A stretch of 20,476 bases of DNA from an uncultured Spirochaetia bacterium (lineage in GTDB: Bacteria; Spirochaetota; UBA4802; JAGODF01): the NCBI GenBank assembly GCA_937967705.1, contig CALCJG010000328.1:1-20476 (forward strand), written 5' to 3'. Shown here in pieces: positions 1-6,695 of the stretch. The notes under the pieces were generated by a model. That model was not told the DNA's origin, ran no database searches, and saw only the letters and a program-made list of their open reading frames with translations. How positions within the stretch are numbered: position 1 is the first letter of the stretch; the number at the start of each line of letters is the position of its first letter. Both the position numbers and the translations under genes were made by a program.

Positions 1-2
1 GG

Positions 3-296
3 AAGCGCGCCTGCACACTGGCGATGAACCCCGCCGATGCGGAGGAGAGGGGTTTTACCGATGGCGAGACAGTGAATATCACCACGGAGGCAGCTTCGGT
101 GGAGGTGGAGCTGGAGGTGACCGATACCACACGCCGGGGTCAGGTGATCATTCCTCACGGTTTCGGTCTCGACTACAACGGCAGGGTCTACGGGGTCAAC
201 GTCAACCGTCTGACGAAAAATACGCACCGGGATCATTTCCTGGCCACACCCCTGCATCGCTACGTGCCCTGCCGGGTGGAAAAGGTTGGGGGATGA
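3..296 (+). CDS. molybdopterin oxidoreductase, C-terminal fragment (5' end outside window)
   Basis: The frame is open from the window edge (first full codon at 3) to a TGA at 294-296, so this is the last 97 residues of a larger protein. The segment fits the C-terminal molybdopterin-dinucleotide-binding domain of the DMSO reductase/formate dehydrogenase superfamily: a residue pattern of the type NPADAEERGFTDGE, then a beta-rich stretch ending in a conserved-looking IPHGFGL, then GVNVNRLT and a tail containing TPLHRYVPC. The domain holds the Mo/W-bis-MGD cofactor. Substrate cannot be told from this piece; formate dehydrogenase or another anaerobic oxidoreductase is possible. The stop overlaps the ATG of the FmdE-like gene (ATGA at 293-296), so the two are probably translationally coupled. 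Confidence 0.85.
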   Translation, partial: KRACTLAMNPADAEERGFTDGETVNITTEAASVEVELEVTDTTRRGQVIIPHGFGLDYNGRVYGVNVNRLTKNTHRDHFLATPLHRYVPCRVEKVGG

Positions 297-892
297 TCAT
301 GAGGGAGATATGCGGTCTTTCCTTCGAGGAGTTCCGGAGGAAGGCGGAGGAATTTCATGGATACCCGGCACCGGGCCTCCTGGTCGGGGGGCTCATGGTG
401 GACCTGGCCCGGCGGAATCTGCCGGCAGGGGAATTCTTTGACGTGCTCTGCGAGACGAACTCCTGTCTCCCGGATGCCGTACAGATCCTCACACCCTGCA
501 CCTGCGGCAACGGCTGGCTCAAGATAATTCCCTTGGGGCGCTATGCCTTAACCTTTTTTGAAAAGCGGAGCGGTGAGGGGGTGCGCGTCAGTGTCGATGC
601 GGAAAAGCTGGAAAAATATCCCGAGGTGAAAAACTGGTTTTTCAGGCTGAAACCCAAGAAGGAACAGAAGGAGGATCTTTTGATTTCTCAGATATTCGAG
701 GGAGGGGATGATCTTTTCAGGGTCTCGTCCGTCCGGGTTGACGAGAGCCATCTGGGACCCAAGCACGGGGGCTCCGTCGTTCTGTGCCCTTCCTGCGGGG
801 AGGCCTATCCCCGGGAGGACGGGGAGAGGTGCCGGGTCTGCCAGGGCTTTTTGCTCTACAGTGAGAATCGCCAGTATGACAGAGATAAGTGA
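293..892 (+). CDS. FmdE-family protein with C-terminal zinc ribbon
   Basis: A 199-residue protein. Residues about 10-110 fit the FmdE domain (named after formylmethanofuran dehydrogenase subunit E): an early Phe-rich helix, a Cys-rich centre (CETNSC near residue 53, then PCTCGNGW around 68-75) and the LGRYALTFF strand. The C-terminus holds a CPSC...CRVC zinc ribbon (about residues 164-183). In methanogens the subunit belongs to a Mo/W enzyme, but stand-alone homologues occur in many anaerobic bacteria and have no firmly assigned role. Here it follows a molybdopterin oxidoreductase by overlap, which suggests a role in cofactor or metal supply for that enzyme (inference). A second in-frame ATG at 299 is better spaced from GGTTGGGGG and may be the true start, giving 197 residues. 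Confidence 0.85.
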   Translation: MIMREICGLSFEEFRRKAEEFHGYPAPGLLVGGLMVDLARRNLPAGEFFDVLCETNSCLPDAVQILTPCTCGNGWLKIIPLGRYALTFFEKRSGEGVRVSVDAEKLEKYPEVKNWFFRLKPKKEQKEDLLISQIFEGGDDLFRVSSVRVDESHLGPKHGGSVVLCPSCGEAYPREDGERCRVCQGFLLYSENRQYDRDK

Positions 893-904
893 TGAGGGGA
901 TGAT

Positions 905-1597
905 ATGATGAAGATAGAAAATCAATCGGAGCGTGAAAAACTTTACGGAGTCCTGGGCATCCTGATGCTGGGAGGTTTATGGGGACTTTTGGAGCTTCTG
1001 TGCGGACATTATCTCCGCGTCAGCTACCTTCCCCTCAAGGGGGCTGTGTTGACAGGGCTGGGCATGGGGGTCATGGGTCTGGGCTTCGGCATCCGTCCGC
1101 GCGCTTCCCGTCTGCCCTATGTCGGCCTGGTCACGGCGCTCTCCATGGAGCTGGGGGTGCTGGTGCTCCACTGTTCGCCGATGTGCAGGGCCAATGCCAT
1201 GCTGGCGGTGTCCCTGCACGGTCTTGTGATGGGATCGGTTTTGATGCTGGCCGGGAGGGGGGAGCGCCCTTTCTGGAAGCTCGGATTTTTGGCCCTCTTC
1301 GCCGCTCTGGGTTCCTCCTGTCTCTTCTATCCGTTGGGAGTGAATCTGGCGCCCTGCCGTTATCTCCTTTCTTATGGAGCGCAGGGGGGCGCCCTGACCT
1401 TCTTCCTCCGGGAGGGACTTCTCTGGGGGGCCTTTTCCGCCGTCCTGTTTCCCGCCGGAGTATCCCTGGGACGAGCCCTCCGGGAGCCCCTGAGGACCTG
1501 GCGGCAGCAGGCCCCGGGACTCTTCCTGGCATCCTCCTCCCTCTCCCTGGCGCTCTGTCTGGGGGTGATGGTGCTCTGTCTGCGGGCGGGTTTCTGA
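905..1597 (+). CDS. polytopic membrane protein of unknown function
   Basis: A 230-residue, strongly hydrophobic protein with about seven predicted helices (roughly residues 14-37, 46-63, 70-90, 97-116, 125-146, 170-188 and 203-227). It has short loops and few charges. Cysteines and a histidine cluster near residues 88-94 (HCSPMC), and another Cys sits near 151. The size and architecture resemble substrate-binding S components of ECF transporters, but no diagnostic motif was recognised, so function is left open. It starts 12 bases after the FmdE-like stop, with GAGGGG at 894-899 as the likely ribosome site, and is followed 3 bases later by a THEP1-type NTPase. Position inside this cassette suggests work connected with the molybdoenzyme, for example metal or cofactor uptake (inference). 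The downstream ATG at 908 is an equally possible start. Confidence 0.75.
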   Translation: MMKIENQSEREKLYGVLGILMLGGLWGLLELLCGHYLRVSYLPLKGAVLTGLGMGVMGLGFGIRPRASRLPYVGLVTALSMELGVLVLHCSPMCRANAMLAVSLHGLVMGSVLMLAGRGERPFWKLGFLALFAALGSSCLFYPLGVNLAPCRYLLSYGAQGGALTFFLREGLLWGAFSAVLFPAGVSLGRALREPLRTWRQQAPGLFLASSSLSLALCLGVMVLCLRAGF

Positions 1598-1600
1598 TCC

Positions 1601-2074
1601 TTGGTCTACCTGATTACCGGAAATCGCGATCAGGGGAAAACGCTATACCTGGAGTCTCTCTACAAGGAAACGGGCCAGGGTGACGGAATCATCTCCCCAA
1701 AGATCTTCCGGAACGGTTGCTTTGCGGGATACGAGGTCCGTCGGCTCTCTACCGGGGAGACCGTTCCCCTGGCCGTGAAACGGGACAGTACGGGCGCCGA
1801 ATGGGACGAAGCCTGCCGGCAGGGGGAGTACAGCTTTTCCCGCCGCGGCCTGGAATTTGCCCGGCGGGTATTGCGGGAACTGGACAGGGAGGCTCTGACC
1901 CCTCTTTACCTGGACGAGGTAGGTCCCCTGGAGCTGTCAGGCCGGGGATTTCCCCTTCTGGAGGTACTGCAGAATGAGGAACGGGATCTCTACCTGACGG
2001 TGCGCAGCAATCTTCTGGAAAGACTGATCATGGGCTTTTCCCTTTCCCGTTATAGGGTTCTGCCACTCCCCTGA
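1601..2074 (+). CDS. THEP1-type nucleoside-triphosphatase
   Basis: A 157-residue P-loop protein. Residues 7-14 (GNRDQGKT) form a Walker A motif next to the N-terminus, and YLDEVGPLEL (about 102-111) is the Walker B/DExG signature of the THEP1 family (NTPase_1). Length is close to the usual 160-190. Family members hydrolyse nucleoside triphosphates in vitro; in bacteria they often sit beside molybdoenzyme or cofactor genes, with unknown target. The start is TTG at 1601, 3 bases after the stop of the membrane protein and without a clear ribosome site, so translation is probably coupled to that gene. No later Met precedes the P-loop, which makes TTG necessary. It appears to be the last gene of the molybdopterin/FmdE cassette. 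Confidence 0.85.
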   Translation: MVYLITGNRDQGKTLYLESLYKETGQGDGIISPKIFRNGCFAGYEVRRLSTGETVPLAVKRDSTGAEWDEACRQGEYSFSRRGLEFARRVLRELDREALTPLYLDEVGPLELSGRGFPLLEVLQNEERDLYLTVRSNLLERLIMGFSLSRYRVLPLP

Positions 2075-2193
2075 ATCTGGCTTATGTGTTTTTCTCCTTC
2101 TCTACGCCTCATATACCGACTTGCACTTGACAGGAAGGAGGAAAAGGGATTCCCTTCCCGGAATATATCATTTTTAGAGGGGGGATTCTCATT

Positions 2194-2508
2194 ATGAGCA
2201 CTTTCGAAAAGGTCAATGTGGAAAAGCAGGCCAACGTCTATTTCGACGGGAAGGTCACCAGCCGGACCCTCATCTTCCCTGACGGTTCCAAAAAAACCCT
2301 GGGTATCATGCTCCCCGGGGAATACGAGTTCAATACGGATCTGGCCGAGAGAATGGAAATACAATCGGGAAATCTCACGGTCCTGCTTCCGGGCTCCACA
2401 GAGTGGATTGTAGTAAAAGGGGGGCAGTCCTTCGATGTTCCAGCCCGGTCGTCCTTCAAACTGAGGGTCTCGGTTCTGGCGGATTACATCTGCAGCTTCC
2501 TGAAATAA
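2194..2508 (+). CDS. ppnP: pyrimidine/purine nucleoside phosphorylase PpnP (DUF1255, YaiE family)
   Basis: A 104-residue single-domain cupin-like protein matching E. coli PpnP (formerly YaiE) over its full length (about 94 residues there). Shared landmarks are the YFDGKV start of the barrel, the GIMLPGEYEF turn, the SGNLTVLLPGS strand, the FDVPARSSF segment and the DYICSFL C-terminus. The family splits several nucleosides with phosphate to give ribose-1-phosphate and free base, in nucleotide salvage in the cytosol. A strong ribosome site, GAGGGGGG at 2177-2184, precedes the ATG. It lies about 120 bases after the NTPase gene, so it may have its own promoter; TTGACA occurs at 2127-2132 but no convincing -10 partner lies at the right distance. 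Confidence 0.92.
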   Translation: MSTFEKVNVEKQANVYFDGKVTSRTLIFPDGSKKTLGIMLPGEYEFNTDLAERMEIQSGNLTVLLPGSTEWIVVKGGQSFDVPARSSFKLRVSVLADYICSFLK

Positions 2509-2528
2509 TTCCTGGAGGGAGGACGGAC

Positions 2529-3008
2529 ATGACGGGTAAACAGGCTTGTTGAATACTTATGCTGACCTTGCTTCTGATGATCTTCGGAGCGGGAATCTCC
2601 TCTTCCCAGGTGAAAAGGACGAGGAAGCAGACCGTTTACCTGCCGGTTTATTCCACGTTCTATCATATCATGGCGACAGGGAGAGGGAATTCCTGCTGAC
2701 GGTCACTGCCAGCATTCACAATACCGATCTCAAGCGGTCCATCGTGCTGGATGCCGTCAATTTCTACAACACCCGGGGAAGCCGATACGGAGATTTCTGG
2801 ACAAGTCGAGAACCCTCACCCCCTGGAGACGCTGCAATACGTAGTGAAGGAGTCAGACAAACTGGGAGGGCCCGGGGGAAACTTCATCATGCGCTGGCAC
2901 CCGGAAAGACCCGCCAACGTGCCGATCATAGAATCGGTGATGATATGCACGGGGGATCAGCAGGGCATTTCCTTTATATCCCGGAGCGCGGAAATCGACG
3001 AAAAGTAA
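2529..3008 (+). pseudogene. DUF3124 exported protein, broken by one nonsense codon and three frameshifts
   Basis: GGAGGGAGG (2514-2522) precedes an ATG at 2529. The frame reads seven residues, hits TGA at 2550-2552, then continues into a hydrophobic stretch (LMLTLLLMIFGAGISSSQ) that looks like a signal peptide. The reading frame then changes three times while DUF3124-like sequence continues. (1) A 5-bp tandem duplication, TATCA-TATCA at 2661-2670, moves it to the frame reading GDREREFLLTVTASIHNTD. (2) A short G run at 2775-2778 (four G, five expected) moves it to KPIRRFLDKSRTLTP. (3) A short C run at 2819-2823 (five, six expected) moves it to PLETLQYVVKESDK onward, ending at TAA 3006-3008. 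The net shift is zero. The two homopolymer losses could be sequencing errors; the TGA and the 5-bp duplication are less easily so. Family function is unknown. Confidence 0.8.
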
Positions 3009-3253
3009 ACTCTCTCATTCCGGGATTAGGGTATCAGCTGCTGATGGAACTTGTTGTAAAGGACCTTCTTCCAATCCCAATCTATGGAGAGAATATTCCC
3101 TCCCCTGAAGGCCCACCCTCCTGCTGATGCTGAAAGCCCTGTTGTAAATTTACATCTCGTAGTAACAGTTTCCTCTGCATTTCTCCACGGCATCGACCAG
3201 TCTTTTCTCCGATCAGTCGAAATGTATCTAATAGGAGGGGGTACCCCTTTTCG

Positions 3254-4312
3254 TTATTTTACGGATATCAGTTCCACCTCGAAAATCAGGGTCGCCCGGG
3301 GCGGTATGACCGGGGGTCTTCCCCTCTCGCCGTAGGCCAGGTTAAAGGGAACGATCAGCACCCGTTTCTCCCCCGCGTTCATATCCAGAAATGCTTCGTC
3401 CCAGCCGGGGATGACACGCCCCACTCCTATGGGGGTTACCAGCGGCTGCCCGCGATCGAGGGAACTGTCCACCTTGGTCCCGTCCGCCAGATACAGGGTG
3501 TAATGGGCCGTGATGCTCTGACCCCTTTCCGGCTTGGCGCCTCCGCCGCGTTTACGCACGTAGTAGCGCAGCCCCGTTTTCGTGGTGGAGATCTTTTTCG
3601 TGTTGACCTTCAGCCGGGTAAGGAGGGCCTTGAGCCTCTGATCCTGCTCCTCCTGTATCTTCTTTAAGAGCTCTGCGTTGCGCGCAAAAGCGGCCTCTGC
3701 ATCGAAGGCCTTGGCCTTGGGGCCCACCCGGACGATACGGATGGATTCGATGGTAACGGGGTCTATGGGCCGGTCCATGGAACCCGTTTTGACCGAGCTG
3801 ATCTTCTTGATTACATCCTCACCGTGGACGAGCCTGCCGAAAACCGTATGCCTGCCGTCAAGGTGCGGTGTGGCCGCCAGGGTGATGAAGAACTGGCTTC
3901 CGTTGGTGCCGGGCCCTGCATTGGCCATGGAGAGGACGCCGGGGGCATCGTGCCGGAGTTCTTCGGAAAATTCGTCCACGAAACTATAGCCGGGATCGCC
4001 CCGGCCGTCGCCGAGCGGGCATCCGCCCTGAATCATGAAGCCCTCAATGATACGGTGGAAGATGAGGCCGGCGTAGTAGGGGCGTTTTTCCCTGCGTCCG
4101 GTTTTGGGATTGACGAATTCCTTTGTTCCCTCAGCCAACCCCACGAAATTACCCACGGTGATGGGTGTCTTGTCATAATAGAGCATGAAAACCATTTCGC
4201 CATTGCTGGTCTTCATGACGGCATAGAGGCCCTCCTGCTTGAAGTCATAACTCCCGCAGAAGGATAGGAAGATGAGAGTAAGAATGGCAATAAAGGATAG
4301 TGTTTTTCGCAT
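3254..4312 (-). CDS. exported double-domain peptidyl-prolyl isomerase: cyclophilin fused to FKBP
   Basis: A 352-residue protein with an N-terminal signal sequence; FLSFC at 15-19 may be an atypical lipobox, so a lipoprotein is possible. Residues about 29-195 are a cyclophilin domain with FHRIIEGFMIQGG (active-site Arg region), GSQFFIT, and HLDGRHTVFG, where His replaces the Trp that human CypA uses to bind cyclosporin, as in many bacterial cyclophilins. A charged, probably helical linker (about 198-235) follows. The last ~105 residues are an FKBP domain with a DGTKVDSS strand, VIPGWDEAF, LAYGERG and the FEVELISV end. The likely role is proline isomerisation/chaperoning of exported proteins. 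AGGAGA sits 7 bases before the ATG. It lies 80 bases downstream of the M90 peptidase gene on the same strand. Confidence 0.92.
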   Translation of the reverse strand: MRKTLSFIAILTLIFLSFCGSYDFKQEGLYAVMKTSNGEMVFMLYYDKTPITVGNFVGLAEGTKEFVNPKTGRREKRPYYAGLIFHRIIEGFMIQGGCPLGDGRGDPGYSFVDEFSEELRHDAPGVLSMANAGPGTNGSQFFITLAATPHLDGRHTVFGRLVHGEDVIKKISSVKTGSMDRPIDPVTIESIRIVRVGPKAKAFDAEAAFARNAELLKKIQEEQDQRLKALLTRLKVNTKKISTTKTGLRYYVRKRGGGAKPERGQSITAHYTLYLADGTKVDSSLDRGQPLVTPIGVGRVIPGWDEAFLDMNAGEKRVLIVPFNLAYGERGRPPVIPPRATLIFEVELISVK

Positions 4313-4392
4313 GGAAGTATCTCCTGAAGCTCTTTCTGTATGCTGGATATTTTTCTAGATGATGAATTTTGAGGCCATCTGTCAATAGCAAT

Positions 4393-5349
4393 TTACTTTT
4401 TTCGGCGGGGCAGAATCATGGAACGAAGAACCGAGGCATAGAGGGTTTTTGTATCCTGGCGGAAGATGCGCCGAAGGAAACGATAGAGCTCAGGATGGCG
4501 CCGGGACATCACTTCGGGGCTGCCGAAAAAGTATTCGCTCACCACGGCAAAGAATTCGGCCCTGTTGGTCAGTGCGTAGGGATTTATGTCCGAACGTCCC
4601 CCCTCGATGAGGGACATCTCCCTTTCCATGAGGATGCGCCATCGCGCCGACGTCTTTCTGTCCATCAGAAGGGCGGGGATTCCGTCGATGCTGCCGTCCT
4701 CGCCGTCTATTTTATGGGCAAACTCGTGTATGCCCACATGGTCAGGGCCGCCGGCCTTTCGGAATCCGTCATAGAGCGAGGGTTTGGAGATGATCATGGC
4801 GGAGCTCTGTGAAAACACCATCCCCGTGATGTCCCTGTCCCGTGAGGCGAAATCGAATTCGTCGGTAAAGCTCTGCGGATAGATAAGGATCTCTTCCAGA
4901 TGATCGTAGTCGAAATCGGGAAAGCTGAATACGGGTATGACGGCGCTGGCGGCAACCAGGACGCGGCAGGTATCGTCCACGTCGGTACCGACTCCTGTGA
5001 TCCTTTTTTCATGGAGAAATATCTGCATCTCCTGGCGAAAGCGGAGCTGTTCCTTCTCGCCGAGGGAGGAGTAATACCGGACCTCCCTTTCCAGGATGCC
5101 CCGCCAGGTCTCGGGAAAGGGTTCCCGGAGGAGGGTCCTTCTCCGGCGAAACTTACGGGTAAAATAGAGATAGAGGAGAGGCAGTATGAGCGCAAAAAGA
5201 AGAGCGCTAAGGACGCAGACGCTGAGTGAGGGGCCTCCCTGAGGCAGAGAAAAGAGCAGGGGCGTTCCCCCCGCAAGCAGGCTGAAGAGAAGGGAAAAGA
5301 TCAGCGAGAACCTCAGGGTCAGCCTGTATTTTTCCGCCGAAAAGACCAT
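4393..5349 (-). CDS. MtfA-like zinc metallopeptidase (M90 family) with N-terminal membrane anchor
   Basis: A 318-residue protein. Two hydrophobic helices (about 11-34 and 41-63) are followed by an Arg/Lys-rich stretch (FTRKFRRRR), placing the rest on the cytoplasmic side. HEFAH at 208-212, followed by KID, matches the HEFxHxxD zinc motif of the MtfA/M90 family; the preceding MVFSQSSAMIIS region and the downstream NRAEFFAVVSEYFF segment (which supplies the third ligand region) also fit. E. coli MtfA is a soluble peptidase that interacts with the Mlc repressor; many homologues elsewhere carry N-terminal membrane helices and have unknown targets. It lies 52 bases downstream of the flavin reductase and 80 upstream of the isomerase, all on the minus strand, so co-transcription is possible. 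Confidence 0.88.
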   Translation of the reverse strand: MVFSAEKYRLTLRFSLIFSLLFSLLAGGTPLLFSLPQGGPSLSVCVLSALLFALILPLLYLYFTRKFRRRRTLLREPFPETWRGILEREVRYYSSLGEKEQLRFRQEMQIFLHEKRITGVGTDVDDTCRVLVAASAVIPVFSFPDFDYDHLEEILIYPQSFTDEFDFASRDRDITGMVFSQSSAMIISKPSLYDGFRKAGGPDHVGIHEFAHKIDGEDGSIDGIPALLMDRKTSARWRILMEREMSLIEGGRSDINPYALTNRAEFFAVVSEYFFGSPEVMSRRHPELYRFLRRIFRQDTKTLYASVLRSMILPRRKK

Positions 5350-5401
5350 GACCCCTTTCTAATCCTAACCGCGGGTTATGTCAACCCGCTTTGCATCGGG
5401 A

Positions 5402-5908
5402 TTACCGAATCTGGCATTTAAGAATCTCCCCCACATAGAGGCGGTGATAATCCCCCTTGGAATAGTTCTTTTCAATCTCCGGGTCCAGGAAGTTGGCCGG
5501 ATCGATATCCTGAAAGTAGATCTTGCGGCATTCCATCACCAGTCTCGCCTCGGAGAAGAAGACCGACCCTGCGGGATTGGCCAGCGGTGTGAGCCCGGCC
5601 TCCCGGGTCTTGTTGATGTCCCGGCCTGATTTGGAGCCGCAGAGTCTGAGGGCGTCCCGGTATTTCTCCTCGAAGAGGGAGAGTGTGTAGCCGGAGGATT
5701 TTTCCAGGAACTCGTAGGTATAGCGCTGGGGGCGAACGACGATGTAGCTGACCGGTTTGTGCCAGAGAACGCCGAGACCGCCCCAGGAGGCCGTCATCAT
5801 GTTGTAGGAATCCGGAGTCCCGGCGGTGATGAGCATCCAGTCGGAATTGAGGAGCCGGAACACGTTGTCCTGGATCTCTTCGGGTTTGATGCTGCGGAAG
5901 TCGGACAT
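5402..5908 (-). CDS. flavin reductase family protein (FMN-binding split barrel)
   Basis: A 168-residue protein resembling flavoredoxin-like flavin reductases: LLNSDWMLITAGT at the first strand, then NMMTASWGGLGVLWHKP, which matches the FMN-contacting segment, VVRPQRYTYEFLEKS, and FTLSLFEE-like sequence with a GSKSGRD motif. It probably binds FMN and passes electrons from NAD(P)H or another carrier, in the cytosol. The frame stays open far upstream, but the ATG at 5908 is chosen because GGAGG lies 7 bases ahead and family similarity begins right there; upstream residues look non-coding and overlap the divergent msrA. It heads a possible minus-strand run with the M90 peptidase and isomerase genes. 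Confidence 0.87.
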   Translation of the reverse strand: MSDFRSIKPEEIQDNVFRLLNSDWMLITAGTPDSYNMMTASWGGLGVLWHKPVSYIVVRPQRYTYEFLEKSSGYTLSLFEEKYRDALRLCGSKSGRDINKTREAGLTPLANPAGSVFFSEARLVMECRKIYFQDIDPANFLDPEIEKNYSKGDYHRLYVGEILKCQIR

Positions 5909-6010
5909 GGTATTGCCTCCAAGGTTGGTATTTTCCGTAGCAGGGTGCCGTAAGCGGTGAGGGGTATCAAGAATTTTTTCCTGAAAATGTAGAAAAGAGT
6001 GAGTGTCCTT

Positions 6011-6089
6011 TCGGTGATCTCCCCCGATTCTAAATCGGTGATCCGGGGATATTAGCGCTATAATGCAATCAGCGGCATCCCTGATGCCG
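6011..6089 (+). promoter_or_regulatory. candidate control region between flavin reductase gene and msrA
   Basis: Several structures crowd here. TCGGTGATC is repeated directly at 6011-6019 and 6035-6043. CCGATT-CTA-AATCGG (6024-6038) is an inverted repeat between them. TATAAT at 6059-6064 is a perfect -10 for msrA but has no good -35 at 16-18 bases. Just downstream, CGGCATC-CCT-GATGCCG (6073-6089) is a perfect 7-bp hairpin or operator that would begin about at the transcription start. An activator-dependent or repressed promoter would explain the arrangement; that is inference. Confidence 0.4.
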
Positions 6090-6106
6090 TTTGAGAGGTT
6101 TGAACC

Positions 6107-6658
6107 ATGAGAAAATCCGTTGCCTTTTATATATTCGCTGCCGTGCTTTTCCTGAAGGGGGAAGGACTTCACTCCGGGGTAAAATATGATCAGGCGCTCT
6201 TTGCCGGCGGGTGTTTCTGGTCCCTGGAGGAGGCTTTTGAAAGGCTTCCGGGGGTGATGGAGGCCGTGTCCGGATACACGGGAGGACATAAGGTCAATCC
6301 CACTTATGAGGAGGTCTGTTCAGGGACCACGGGACATGCGGAGGTGGTCCTGGTGATCTATGACCCCCGTAAGATAAGTTACCGCCGTCTCCTTGAGGTC
6401 TACTGGGGGCACATCGATCCCACGGACGCCGGAGGACAGTATGCGGATCGGGGCGGACAGTACAGGACTGCCATATACTATCGGGATCAGGATCAGCGCC
6501 GCGAGGCGGAACGTTTCCGGAATGCCATGATCAAGTCGGGCAGATACTCAAACCCGGTTGTCACCAAAATTCTTAGGGCGGAAAAATTTTACTGGGCTGA
6601 GGCCTATTACCAGGATTATTATAAGCGGAAGGCTCCCGCCTGCCGTCTGCGCCCCTGA
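6107..6658 (+). CDS. msrA: peptide methionine sulfoxide reductase MsrA, possibly exported
   Basis: A 183-residue MsrA. GCFW at 35-38 carries the catalytic Cys36; VSGYTGG, the CSGTTGHAEVV strand, DPTDAGGQYADRGGQYRTAIYY and the C-terminal AEAYYQDYY motif (family usually AExYHQ.Y) all fit. It reduces the S-epimer of methionine sulfoxide in proteins, normally with thioredoxin-type electron donors. The first ~23 residues (basic start, then FYIFAAVLFL) look like a signal peptide or anchor, so this copy probably acts in the periplasm. GAGAGG lies 7-8 bases before the ATG. The gene is divergent from the flavin reductase and convergent with the WG-repeat gene, 37 bases away. Confidence 0.92.
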   Translation: MRKSVAFYIFAAVLFLKGEGLHSGVKYDQALFAGGCFWSLEEAFERLPGVMEAVSGYTGGHKVNPTYEEVCSGTTGHAEVVLVIYDPRKISYRRLLEVYWGHIDPTDAGGQYADRGGQYRTAIYYRDQDQRREAERFRNAMIKSGRYSNPVVTKILRAEKFYWAEAYYQDYYKRKAPACRLRP

Positions 6659-6695
6659 TCCGTGATGGAAAAGGCGGCAGGGAAGATGACAATGA

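Noticed and set aside
3009..3253. Gap between the DUF3124 remnant and the isomerase gene, with GGGGTACCCC at 3238-3247 considered as a terminator
   Set aside because: The palindrome has no loop and no good T run on either strand. Nothing else recognisable was seen in the gap.
5996..6008. GAGTGAGTGTCC, a partial match to the reverse of the TetR core motif
   Set aside because: At least two mismatches to the degenerate motif and no palindromic partner; likely chance.
5909..6289. N-terminal extension of the flavin reductase frame by 127 codons
   Set aside because: It runs across the msrA promoter into msrA. The flavin reductase family begins at the ATG at 5908, which has its own GGAGG.
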